NCBI GenBank assembly: GCA_028290245.1
Contig: JAQGKG010000053.1
Location: forward strand, 1 to 14,385
Direction of reading: 5' to 3'
DNA: 14,385 nt
From: Devosia sp.
GTDB lineage: Bacteria > Pseudomonadota > Alphaproteobacteria > Rhizobiales > Devosiaceae
The translations under genes and the position numbers were made by a program. Numbering within the stretch: the stretch's first letter is position 1; every line of letters begins with the position of its first letter. Under the pieces are notes generated by a model. That model was not told where the DNA came from. It saw only the letters and a program-made list of their open reading frames with translations, and made no database searches. Of the stretch, positions 5,887-12,879 are shown one piece after another.

Positions 5887-6138
5887 ATGGGCATCATCTG
5901 GACAATCATCATCGGTTTCATCGCTGGCATCATCGCCAAATTCATCATGCCTGGCAGTAACGAGCCATCCGGCTTCATCCTGACCACTATCCTCGGCATC
6001 GTTGGCGCGTTCGTTGCCTCTTATCTCGGCCAGGCACTTGGCTGGTACGCACCCGGCGAAGGCGCTGGTCTGATCGGCGCTGTTGTAGGCGCAATCATCG
6101 TGCTGTTCGTCTGGGGCCTTGTCGCTCGCCGCCGTTAA
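5887..6138 (+). CDS. GlsB/YeaQ/YmgE family stress-response membrane protein
   Basis: An 83-residue, very hydrophobic protein with three membrane helices (IIWTIIIGFIAGIIAKFIM, FILTTILGIVGAFVASYLG and GLIGAVVGAIIVLFVWGL) and a basic end. The spaced glycines and the 'GIVGAFVASYLG' core are typical of the GlsB/YeaQ group, also called transglycosylase-associated proteins. It sits in the inner membrane; its molecular activity is unknown, but members are repeatedly stress-induced. The ATG at 5887 has GGAG upstream; an in-frame start at 5707 would lie far ahead of the promoter and is rejected. A perfect EcfG-type promoter and a terminator make this a single-gene stress transcript. Length matches the family. 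Confidence 0.95.
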   Translation: MGIIWTIIIGFIAGIIAKFIMPGSNEPSGFILTTILGIVGAFVASYLGQALGWYAPGEGAGLIGAVVGAIIVLFVWGLVARRR

Positions 6139-6187
6139 TCCCACGCTTGAGCAAAAGCGAAAACCTGCTCGCTTCACGACGATTAAG

Positions 6188-6213
6188 CCCGGCTTCCTAG
6201 GAAGTCGGGTTTT
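6188..6213 (+). terminator. Rho-independent terminator after the GlsB gene
   Basis: CCCGGCTTCC (6188-6197) pairs with GGAAGTCGGG (6200-6209), allowing one G-U pair, and is followed by four T (6210-6213). It lies about 50 bases after the stop. Confidence 0.75.
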
Positions 6214-6284
6214 GCTGCGCGGCAACTAACCCTCGCGGCAAGTTCGGTCCCACGACGCCAGACGCTCACGAGCGGCCGACACCG

Positions 6285-6965
6285 TTAAGCGGCTCTACCG
6301 CGCGTCGCGAACCAGATCGTGTGTCGCGCGCCGCCGCGCTTGCCATTAGCGCGCACGGTAATTTCTTCGGTCTGCATGCCTGATTGATTGAGCCGCTTGG
6401 TAAACGGTGCATCGCGCGCCGAAGACCACACCGCCAGATGACCGCCCATTGCCAACGCCAGCTTGGCCGTCGAAATGCCGGATGCGGTATACAGCCGATC
6501 ATTGCTTGGCCGCGACAGCCCTTCCGGCCCATTATCGACATCGAGCAGGATGGCGTCATACGGCTTGCCGTCGGTGATCGCTGCGCCGACATCGCCTTGA
6601 TAGAGCGTGACGCGCGGATCATCGAGGCTCGTGCCATGCAGGAACGCCAGTGGCCCACGCGCCCAGGCGATGATCTCAGGCACCAGCTCGGCCACGATGA
6701 TGCGGCCATCGGCCGGAAAGCTCGCCAGCGCCGCTCGCAGGGTAAACCCCATGCCGAGCCCGCCGATTAATATTTTGGGACTCTTGCGCATGCCGACACG
6801 TTCGGCCGATAGCGTCGCCAAGGCTTCTTCCGAGCCGCTCAGTCGGCTGTTCATCAGCCCGTTGCCGCCTGCCATGATGGAGAATTCGGTGCCACGCTGC
6901 ATCAACTGCAGTTCGCCACCGCCGCCGGGCACCACGGCACGATCCAGTTTTATCCATGGCAACAT
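6285..6965 (-). CDS. Spermidine-synthase-like methyltransferase-fold protein
   Basis: A 226-residue soluble protein from the ATG at 6965, with AAGGAG just upstream. It has the Rossmann fold of the spermine/spermidine synthase superfamily. The nucleotide-binding loop is ILIGGLGMGFTLRAAL (about 65-80), followed by the acidic strand end VAELVPEII (E93), QGDVGAAI (D125) and the post-core DAILLDVDNGPEGL (D142, D144). The N-terminal beta region (RGTEFSIMAGGNGLMNSR) is short compared with true spermidine synthases of about 290 residues. Polyamine synthesis is therefore uncertain; many such short homologues are annotated only as SAM-dependent methyltransferases. It is divergent from the GGDEF-EAL gene and convergent with GlsB, and stands alone as a transcription unit. 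Confidence 0.85.
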   Translation of the reverse strand: MLPWIKLDRAVVPGGGGELQLMQRGTEFSIMAGGNGLMNSRLSGSEEALATLSAERVGMRKSPKILIGGLGMGFTLRAALASFPADGRIIVAELVPEIIAWARGPLAFLHGTSLDDPRVTLYQGDVGAAITDGKPYDAILLDVDNGPEGLSRPSNDRLYTASGISTAKLALAMGGHLAVWSSARDAPFTKRLNQSGMQTEEITVRANGKRGGARHTIWFATRGRAA

Positions 6966-7179
6966 GCCGGTCTCCTTACGCTCAGGCTATCGGGGCTTCG
7001 CTTACGGTTTCTGCCTCGACATGTCGCCTGCAAAATGCGGCGCGCGACGCAACGGCCTCTCCTTCGACGCGCCGTCTTGCTTAATTCTTCCTGACCCTCG
7101 CTTGCGCAATTCCCGTTACAGTCAGAACAGCCGCTTCATTGCCTCTTGCTATGATGCCTCGGAGTTTGAGGCTTAATTA

Positions 7180-9042
7180 ATGGTCACCGATAGCGCTTTG
7201 CTGTTGCGATTGCAGACGGAAGTTCTGGAAGCGGTTGCCCGTGGAGAGCCGCTTGTGTCCGTTGCCGATCTGCTGTGCCGTCGCGCACAGGTTCTGGCGC
7301 CCGACGCAATTTGCTCCATTCTGATGGTCGATGCGGATAACCGCTTGCGGCCGCTCGCAGCGCCGTCATTGCCACTATCCTTCTCAAGCGCCATCGATGG
7401 CGTGGACATCGGCGAAAAGGTTTGCTCCTGCGGCACGGCGGCGTTTCGCAACGAAGCGGTGATGGTGACCGATATCGCCACCGACCTTCTGTGGGAGGAT
7501 TTTCGGAGTCTGGCCGAACCGCTTGGTCTCCGCGCCTGCTGGTCCAGCCCAATCCGCGACCGTGATGGCAAGGTGGTAGCGACCTTCGCCTTCTACTATC
7601 GCACTCCCCGTGGCCCCGATGCACTCGAGCGCAGCATCGTCGAGACCTGCGTCCACCTGTGCTCCATTGCGATCGACCACGAAATGGCCCGCGAGCGAAA
7701 TCATCGCCTGGCCTATTACGACGCGCTGACCGGCCTGCCCAATCGGGGTCGCTTCAACGAATTGCTCGGTCGAGCGATCCGCTTGCAGGAGCCGTTTGGC
7801 CTGATGCTGGTCGATATCGACCATCTCAAGCTGATCAACGATACCGTCGGCCACGGCTTCGGCGACATGCTGATCCGCACCGTCGCCGAGCGCTTGGCCA
7901 ATAGCCATCCATCGCTGACTGCCTGCCGTCTCGGTGGCGACGAATTTGCTATCATCGTGGCCGATTGCCACTCCGACCACGCCCTGCGTGACGCGGCGAC
8001 CCGTATGCTCAATGCCGTGCGCGGCCTGATCCAGATGGACGACCAGACCGTCGATCCCCACATCACCATCGGCGGCGCGCTCTACGGTCCCGATGGCGAC
8101 GATGAAGCCTCGCTCAGCCAGAACGCCGATTTTGCGCTTTATCATGCCAAGGAAATCCGTCGTGGCAGCTATGTCCGCTTCACGACCGGCATGCGGACGG
8201 CAATGATGGAGCGCGCCACCATGGTGCGCAATGTCGATCAGGCGCTCGCCGACAAACGCATGCTGGTACACTACCAGCCCATCGTCCGGCTCGACACGGC
8301 CGAAATCGTCGGCCTAGAAGCCCTGGCACGCATGCGCATGCCCGATGGCCGTATCGCCACCGCGGGCGAGTTCCATGCGGCGCTGGCCGATCCGCGCATT
8401 GCCTGGCAGTTGACCGGCCAGATGCTGACCCAGATCTCTGTCGACATCCGGCAGTGGCTCGACCTAGGCATTCCTTTCCAGCATGTCGGCATCAATGTCA
8501 CCACCGGCGATTTCCAGCGCGGCGACCTCGAACAGCGCATTGTCGAGGCTTTCGAACGGCACGATGTGCCACTCAAGCACATCGTCCTCGAGGTCAACGA
8601 GTCGGTTTATATGGCCGGTAGTGACCAGAAGGTGCCCAAGGCGGTCAGCGCCTTGCGCCAGCGCGGCCTACTTGTGGCGCTCGATGATTTCGGCACCGGC
8701 TTTGCCTCATTGACCCACCTGCTGAGTTTCCCCGTCGATGTTATCAAGATCGACAAGTCTTTCGTCGACCGCCTCGGCGTCGACCGCGCCAGCGATGTCG
8801 TGGTCGGCTCCATCATCGACATCGCCCGCAAGCTCAATATGCGGCTGGTGGCTGAAGGCATTGAATCGGCGTCGCAGGCCAGCATCCTCTCCGAACTCGG
8901 CTGCAGCATGGGGCAGGGCTACCTGTTCGCCCGCCCGGGGTCGTTTGCCGATACCACGAATCTGCTGTCGATGTTTGCCCAGCGCAATGATCCCGGCTCT
9001 GCGCCTGAAGCAAATAGCGACCAGCCGCGTCGCACGGCGTGA
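7180..9042 (+). CDS. GAF-GGDEF-EAL cyclic-di-GMP cyclase/phosphodiesterase
   Basis: A 620-residue cytosolic protein with three domains. A GAF sensor spans about 15-170 and includes a CSCGTAAF cysteine motif at 82-89. GGDEF spans about 178-335, with DALTGLPNR at 181-189, DIDHLKLIND at 212-221 and an intact GGDEF at 252-256. EAL spans about 345-600, with E380-A381-L382, N439, E471 and E474, DDFGTG at 502-507, KID at 523-525, AEGIE at 558-562 and QGYLF at 579-583. Both catalytic signatures are intact, so it could make as well as break cyclic di-GMP. The RxxD inhibitory site five residues before GGDEF is missing (HPSL there), so product inhibition at that site is not expected. No membrane segment is seen. 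A GAGG lies 8 bases before the ATG. It is followed by the tct operon, but 170 bases separate them. Confidence 0.95.
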   Translation: MVTDSALLLRLQTEVLEAVARGEPLVSVADLLCRRAQVLAPDAICSILMVDADNRLRPLAAPSLPLSFSSAIDGVDIGEKVCSCGTAAFRNEAVMVTDIATDLLWEDFRSLAEPLGLRACWSSPIRDRDGKVVATFAFYYRTPRGPDALERSIVETCVHLCSIAIDHEMARERNHRLAYYDALTGLPNRGRFNELLGRAIRLQEPFGLMLVDIDHLKLINDTVGHGFGDMLIRTVAERLANSHPSLTACRLGGDEFAIIVADCHSDHALRDAATRMLNAVRGLIQMDDQTVDPHITIGGALYGPDGDDEASLSQNADFALYHAKEIRRGSYVRFTTGMRTAMMERATMVRNVDQALADKRMLVHYQPIVRLDTAEIVGLEALARMRMPDGRIATAGEFHAALADPRIAWQLTGQMLTQISVDIRQWLDLGIPFQHVGINVTTGDFQRGDLEQRIVEAFERHDVPLKHIVLEVNESVYMAGSDQKVPKAVSALRQRGLLVALDDFGTGFASLTHLLSFPVDVIKIDKSFVDRLGVDRASDVVVGSIIDIARKLNMRLVAEGIESASQASILSELGCSMGQGYLFARPGSFADTTNLLSMFAQRNDPGSAPEANSDQPRRTA

Positions 9043-9104
9043 TCGTCTGCCCCGTTGCAATTGTCAGCATGCTGGAGCAATCTGGTAAGCATTATCCAGT
9101 TGAA

Positions 9105-9151
9105 CCCTGTCATGCAGTTCATTTTGCCGCGCTGACAGGACGGTGACAGGG
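9105..9151 (+). promoter_or_regulatory. Inverted-repeat candidate operator upstream of tctC
   Basis: CCCTGTCA (9105-9112) is the exact reverse complement of TGACAGGG (9144-9151), and a further half-site TGACAGG lies at 9133-9139. Three matching 7-8-base half-sites lie 61-108 bases before the tctC start. The spacing fits binding of a dimeric regulator, for example a TctD-like response regulator, but the protein is unknown. Confidence 0.4.
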
Positions 9152-9174
9152 ACGAAGTCTATTGTCCGGGTTAT

Positions 9175-9190
9175 GAACGCAAAGACGTTC
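9175..9190 (+). repeat. Small leader hairpin before tctC
   Basis: GAACG (9175-9179) and CGTTC (9186-9190) pair around a 6-base loop, just before the tctC ribosome site. Outer TCCGG and CCGGA flanks may extend it imperfectly. It may shape the leader mRNA; evidence is limited to the pairing. Confidence 0.3.
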
Positions 9191-9212
9191 CGGATATGAC
9201 ATGGGAGGACTT

Positions 9213-10157
9213 ATGAACAAGCTGCTTTTGGCTGCGCTGATTTCGAGCGCTATCGCTGTTCCCGCTTTTGCTGCCGACTACACTATCATGGCCCCTGCTG
9301 CCCCCGGCGGCGGTTGGGATCAGACTGCCCGTTCGATGCAGGAAGCTTTCCAGGCTGAAGGCATTTCGGGCAATGTGCAGGTTACCAACGTTCCCGGCGC
9401 CGGTGGCACCATTGGCCTTGCCCAGTTCGTCAATCAGTCGACCGGCAATCCCAATGCACTGATCGTCGGCGGCTATGTGATGGTTGGCGCCGTGCTGACC
9501 AACGCGTCGCCTGTGTCGCTTGCCAACGTCACCCCGATCGCCCGCCTCACCGGCGAATCCGACGTCATCGTCGTGCCTGCGGCCTCCGAGCTCAAGACCG
9601 TCGATGATCTGGTTGCCAAGCTCAAGGCCGATCCCGGTTCGGTTTCCTGGGCTGGCGGTTCGGCTGGCGGCGTCGATCACATCGCGGCTGGCCTGTTTGC
9701 CAAGACCGTTGGCGTCGATCCCACCACCGTCAACTACATCGCCTTCTCCGGTGGCGGCGAAGCGCTGGCAGCCGTACTCGGCGGTCAGGTGACCGTTGGC
9801 ATTTCAGGACTCGGCGAATTCGACGCCCAGATCAAGTCGGGCGACCTGCGCGCTCTGGCCACCACGGGTTCCGCCCGTCTCGAAGGTTCGGACATTCCGA
9901 CCCTCGGTGAAGCCGGTGTTGCTCTCGTCGTCGAAAACTGGCGCATGGTTGCTGCCGCTCCCGGCATCACCGACGAGCAGAAGACCGCAATCAGCGCCGA
10001 CGTCGAAAAGCTGGTGACCTCAGCGACCTGGAAGCAGACGCTGGAAACTAAGGGCTGGCAGGACATGTATCTGTCCGGCGCCGATTTCGACACGCAGCTT
10101 GCCGCTGATATCGATGCGACTTCGGCTATCCTGAAAGACATTGGCCTGGTGCAATGA
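9213..10157 (+). CDS. tctC: Tripartite tricarboxylate transporter substrate-binding protein TctC
   Basis: A 314-residue periplasmic binding protein of the TctC (Bug) family. The signal peptide is MNKLLLAALISSAIAVPAFA with cleavage likely before ADY. The mature part shows family marks: YTIMAPAAPGGGWDQTARSMQ, NVPGAGGTIGLAQF, SVSWAGGSAGGVDHIAAGLF, ALAAVLGGQVTVGISGLGEF and ALATTGSARLEGSDIPTLGEAG. The start at 9213 is preferred over one four codons earlier because GGGAGG stands 5-6 bases before it and the signal peptide begins there. It captures a di- or tricarboxylate, or a related organic acid, and delivers it to the TctAB membrane complex; the exact ligand cannot be read. Its stop overlaps the tctB start as ATGA. 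Confidence 0.95.
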   Translation: MNKLLLAALISSAIAVPAFAADYTIMAPAAPGGGWDQTARSMQEAFQAEGISGNVQVTNVPGAGGTIGLAQFVNQSTGNPNALIVGGYVMVGAVLTNASPVSLANVTPIARLTGESDVIVVPAASELKTVDDLVAKLKADPGSVSWAGGSAGGVDHIAAGLFAKTVGVDPTTVNYIAFSGGGEALAAVLGGQVTVGISGLGEFDAQIKSGDLRALATTGSARLEGSDIPTLGEAGVALVVENWRMVAAAPGITDEQKTAISADVEKLVTSATWKQTLETKGWQDMYLSGADFDTQLAADIDATSAILKDIGLVQ

Positions 10158-10639
10158 GTCTAGGCGAACCAAACCTTTCGCGCCGCCCTGATAGGGCGGC
10201 GCTTTTCATAGCACTGGCGCTGGCTGTGATCGCCGGCGTCATCGTCTGGCAGACCTCGATGATGCGGGTGCCGCCTATCCAGGCCAAGGTCGGCCCTCAG
10301 GTGTTCCCATACGTGATCGCCGGTGGCCTGTTCCTGCTGTCGATTGGCACAGCACTCTCGGCCTGGCGCGGCCAGTTCCCGTCCCGCGAAAAAGACAATT
10401 ACGGTCCGATGCTGTGGATCATCGGCGGACTGGTCGGTCAGATGCTGTTGCTCGGCTGGGCCGGCTTCTCTATTGGTACGGCTGTGCTGTTCGCCTTCAC
10501 GGCTAAGGCTTTCGGTCGTGGTCCGCTATGGCAGACCATTCCCATTGGCTTCGTACTGGCCTTCGTCATCTGGTTTATCTTCTCGCGTGGCCTGCAGCTT
10601 TCGCTGCCCATGGGCCCGATAGAGCGCCTCATCCCCTGA
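10154..10639 (+). CDS. tctB: Tripartite tricarboxylate transporter small membrane subunit TctB
   Basis: A 161-residue inner-membrane protein with about four helices: RAALFIALALAVIAGVIVW, VFPYVIAGGLFLLSIGTAL, MLWIIGGLVGQMLLLGWAGFSIGTAVLFAF and IGFVLAFVIWFIFSRGL. The GPQVFPY segment and the 'RGLQLSLPMGP' end are typical of TctB, and the length is normal. It overlaps tctC by four bases (ATGA), indicating coupled translation. Codons 9-17 lie within a perfect GC hairpin followed by T residues (see separate entry), which may limit transcription into tctB and tctA. The single AGG arginine codon in the hairpin is unlike the CGC/CGT arginines around it. Confidence 0.92.
   Translation: MSLGEPNLSRRPDRAALFIALALAVIAGVIVWQTSMMRVPPIQAKVGPQVFPYVIAGGLFLLSIGTALSAWRGQFPSREKDNYGPMLWIIGGLVGQMLLLGWAGFSIGTAVLFAFTAKAFGRGPLWQTIPIGFVLAFVIWFIFSRGLQLSLPMGPIERLIP
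10180..10206 (+). terminator. Intragenic terminator-like hairpin between tctC and tctB
   Basis: GCGCCGCCCT (10180-10189) pairs perfectly with AGGGCGGCGC (10193-10202) around the loop GAT and is followed by TTTT (10203-10206). This is the form of an intrinsic terminator, but it lies 22 bases after the tctC stop and inside the tctB reading frame. A likely role is partial termination or 3'-end protection of tctC mRNA, giving more binding protein than membrane subunits. The role is inferred; the structure is seen. Confidence 0.6.
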
Positions 10640-10655
10640 TCGAAAGACGCATGTA

Positions 10656-12203
10656 ATGGACACCTTCGGTCTTTTGGCGAATGGTCTGCTCGCCGCGCTG
10701 CAGTGGCAGAACCTGCTCTATGCGCTGCTCGGCGTTACCCTGGGCACCGCCGTCGGCGTGCTGCCGGGCATCGGGCCGGCGCTGACCGTGGCTCTGCTGT
10801 TGCCCGTCACTTATCGGCTCGATCCCACCGGCTCGCTGATCATGTTTGCCGGCATCTATTACGGCGGCATGTATGGCGGTTCGACCACCTCCATCCTGCT
10901 CAACACGCCCGGCGAAAGCGCCTCCATCGTCACCGCGCTCGAGGGCAACAAGATGGCCCGCAAGGGCAGGGGCGGTCCGGCACTGGCCACCGCCGCCATC
11001 GGCTCCTTCGTCGCTGGCCTGATCGCCACCATTGCCCTCGCTTTCCTCGCCCCCTGGGTCGTTAAGGTCGCGTTGTCCTTCGGCCCGGCTGACTATTTCG
11101 CACTGATGGTGCTGGCCTTCATCACCGTCTCGGCCGCGTTCGGCGATAGCCCGCTCCGCGGCGTCACCGCCTTGTTCATCGGCCTGGGTCTAGGCGTGAT
11201 CGGCATTGACTTGCAGACCGGTCAAGCGCGTCTGGCGTTTGGCATCCCCGATCTGCTCGACGGTATCGAGGTGACAACACTGGCCGTGGCCCTGTTCGCC
11301 ATCGGCGAAACCCTCTCCATCGCTTCGTCGCGTACGCAGATGAAGGAAGAAGTCCTTGCCGTTAAAGGCTCGGTCTGGATGACCCTCGAGGATTGGAAAC
11401 GCTCATGGGGCCCGTGGCTGCGCGGTACCCTGATCGGCTTCCCGATTGGCGCCATGCCTGCTGGTGGCGCCGAGATAGGCACGTTCTTTTCCTATGCCGC
11501 CGAGCGCCGTCTGTCCAAGCACCCGGAAGAATTCGGCCACGGTGCCATCGAAGGCGTCGCCGGTCCCGAAGCCGCTAACAATGCCTCTGCCGCCGGTACG
11601 CTGGTGCCTCTGCTGACCTTGGGACTGCCCACCTCCGCAACCGCCGCCATCATGCTGGCTGGTTTCCAGCAGTTCGGCCTGCAGCCCGGCCCGCTGCTGT
11701 TCGCTAATAACGCGCCGCTGGTCTGGTCGCTCATCGCCAGCCTCTTGGTCGCCAATTTTATGCTGTTGGTGCTCAACCTGCCGCTGATCGGCCTCTGGGT
11801 GAAACTGCTGACCGTGCCGAAGCCATGGCTCTACGCCGGCATCCTGTCCTTTGCCACGCTGGGAACCCTGGGTGCCAACGGCGCCATGTCCGGCCGGCTT
11901 GGACCCATCCCGTTCTCGTTCGAACTGCTGATCCTGTTGGCCTTCGGCATCCTTGGCTACGGCCTGCGCCGCTTCGGCTACCCAATCGCGCCCGTGGTCA
12001 TCGGACTGATTTTGGGCCCACTATCCGAGCAGCAGTTGCGCCGGGCACTCGCCATCAGCCAGGGCGATCCAATGGTGCTGATCCACTCCCCCATTGCCAT
12101 CACGCTCTATATCGTGGCCGCCGCCGCCGTCCTCATCCCGCTCTATTTCCGCATCCGCGGCAAGGGCGCGGTCTTGTCCCAGATGGCGAGCGACGAGGAC
12201 TAA
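10656..12203 (+). CDS. tctA: Tripartite tricarboxylate transporter large membrane subunit TctA
   Basis: A 515-residue polytopic inner-membrane permease with about 11-12 helices, full length for the family. The TctA signature lies near residues 30-90: GVLPGIGPALTVALLLPVTY, then MFAGIYYGGMYGGSTTSILLNTPGES. An inverted second-half counterpart is PLLTLGLPTSATAAIMLAGFQQFGLQPGP. Together with TctB it forms the sodium- or proton-driven channel fed by TctC. It starts 16 bases after tctB. The ribosome site is weak (GAAAG at 10642-10646), and an ATG-TAA start-stop pair at 10651-10656 overlaps the true ATG by one base. A strong terminator follows, so the operon is tctCBA only. Confidence 0.95.
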   Translation: MDTFGLLANGLLAALQWQNLLYALLGVTLGTAVGVLPGIGPALTVALLLPVTYRLDPTGSLIMFAGIYYGGMYGGSTTSILLNTPGESASIVTALEGNKMARKGRGGPALATAAIGSFVAGLIATIALAFLAPWVVKVALSFGPADYFALMVLAFITVSAAFGDSPLRGVTALFIGLGLGVIGIDLQTGQARLAFGIPDLLDGIEVTTLAVALFAIGETLSIASSRTQMKEEVLAVKGSVWMTLEDWKRSWGPWLRGTLIGFPIGAMPAGGAEIGTFFSYAAERRLSKHPEEFGHGAIEGVAGPEAANNASAAGTLVPLLTLGLPTSATAAIMLAGFQQFGLQPGPLLFANNAPLVWSLIASLLVANFMLLVLNLPLIGLWVKLLTVPKPWLYAGILSFATLGTLGANGAMSGRLGPIPFSFELLILLAFGILGYGLRRFGYPIAPVVIGLILGPLSEQQLRRALAISQGDPMVLIHSPIAITLYIVAAAAVLIPLYFRIRGKGAVLSQMASDED

Positions 12204-12232
12204 CCCCGCCAATCTGTGGACGCAGAAAAGCA

Positions 12233-12271
12233 AAAGCCCGGACGCGCTTTTACAGCGCATCCGGGCTTTTT
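12233..12271 (+). terminator. Strong, probably bidirectional terminator after tctA
   Basis: AGCCCGGACGCGC (12235-12247) pairs with GCGCATCCGGGCT (12255-12267), with one mismatch, around a 7-base T/A-rich loop. A run of T follows, and A-rich sequence precedes it. The A tract makes it work on the minus strand as well, where it would stop transcripts of the 56-residue gene at 12335-12505. Confidence 0.88.
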
Positions 12272-12334
12272 CACATCAATCGACTACTCGGCGCTGCGCC
12301 CACAGGGAGGAAAGCGCGACGCCTTGAATATGGC

Positions 12335-12505
12335 TTAGAGCCGGCCGATCGAACGGAAAGCGGCGGCATCGATCCCGAGGGCCTCGAGGTGCTTGGCCTT
12401 TGGAGCGCGCCCACCTTCAACCGCGTTGGACACAGCAGCAGCGCTGCCGAAGACTTCAACGAAGGTGTTCAGGGTCGCAAAGAATGATTTGCGGGGGGTG
12501 CTCAT
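12335..12505 (-). CDS. Conserved small hypothetical protein
   Basis: A 56-residue protein from the ATG at 12505, with AGGA upstream. It reads MSTPRKSFFATLNTFVEVFG, then SAAAVSNAVEGGRAPKAKHL, then a LGIDAAAFRSIGRL end. The same layout (FGSAAAV-A-EGGR-PK---L-ALGID-AAFR-I) is familiar to me from short uncharacterised proteins of Hyphomicrobiales; I cannot give it a function or a certain family number. It is amphipathic, basic and has no membrane helix. It is transcribed toward the bidirectional terminator behind tctA. No EcfG-type promoter is visible upstream. Confidence 0.78.
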   Translation of the reverse strand: MSTPRKSFFATLNTFVEVFGSAAAVSNAVEGGRAPKAKHLEALGIDAAAFRSIGRL

Positions 12506-12879
12506 CTGCCAGTTCCTGTAAAGACCCAACCGAATTGCCGGGTCGCTTTCATGACTAGACAGATGGGCTCATTGGGTCCGTTCTGGTAGGGCCGAAAGGG
12601 CACGACAGCTATGCGGTGGATGCAATTAGGTAGGTGGTGTGCGCCAGAAGCCACCAAAACTTAGCAAATTCATGCGACTTACGTATCATCCATGCGCTCA
12701 TAGCATGGCTGCAAGGTGTGGGAAGCGAGCAAGAATGCACCCACCTAACCTCCCCTCAAAAGGGGGAGGAATCTGGCTGGTGCTTGAGCTGAGATATTAC
12801 CCAAAGCCCGATAGAGTTCCTCCCCCTCATCAGGGGGAGGCTAGGTGGGGGTACCCCAACAAGGACTCTTCCATCCCCC
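12506..12879. other. Gene-free stretch
   Basis: This 374-base region separates the 56-residue gene from the end of the kinase-binding-protein fusion gene. It must hold the promoter of the small gene, on which I see no clear boxes. Its right half contains the palindromic repeat at 12738-12852. I find no credible reading frame or RNA gene. Confidence 0.6.
12738..12852. repeat. Inverted pair of palindromic intergenic repeats (MITE/REP-like)
   Basis: Copy 1 (12738-12771) reads CACCCACCTAACCTCCCC, a short centre, then GGGGGAGGAA. Copy 2 (12817-12852) is nearly the same sequence on the other strand, ending GGGGGAGGCTAGGTGGGGGT on the plus strand. Each copy is itself a CCTCCCC...GGGGAGG hairpin, and the two together form a larger inverted repeat around a 45-base centre. 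This is the look of a small non-coding mobile repeat or REP pair. Similar CCTCCCC/GGGGAGG repeats occur between genes in alphaproteobacteria, to my recollection. It begins 28 bases beyond the fusion gene's stop and could act as its transcript end. Confidence 0.75.

Noticed and set aside
5707..6225. N-terminal extension of the 5341-5706 response regulator on the same frame
   Set aside because: The extra 173 residues are antisense to the GlsB gene and to two promoters, and a strong AAGGAG site marks the start at 5706.
7384..8271. A 295-codon minus-strand reading frame
   Set aside because: Antisense to the GAF-GGDEF-EAL gene, with no recognisable domain; the plus-strand frame has clear catalytic motifs.
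11825..12487. A 220-codon plus-strand reading frame across the end of tctA
   Set aside because: Out of frame with tctA, runs through the terminator and antisense to the 56-residue gene; composition is shadow-like.
12738..12852. CRISPR array
   Set aside because: Only two copies, in opposite orientation, each a hairpin; no regular spacers and no cas genes.
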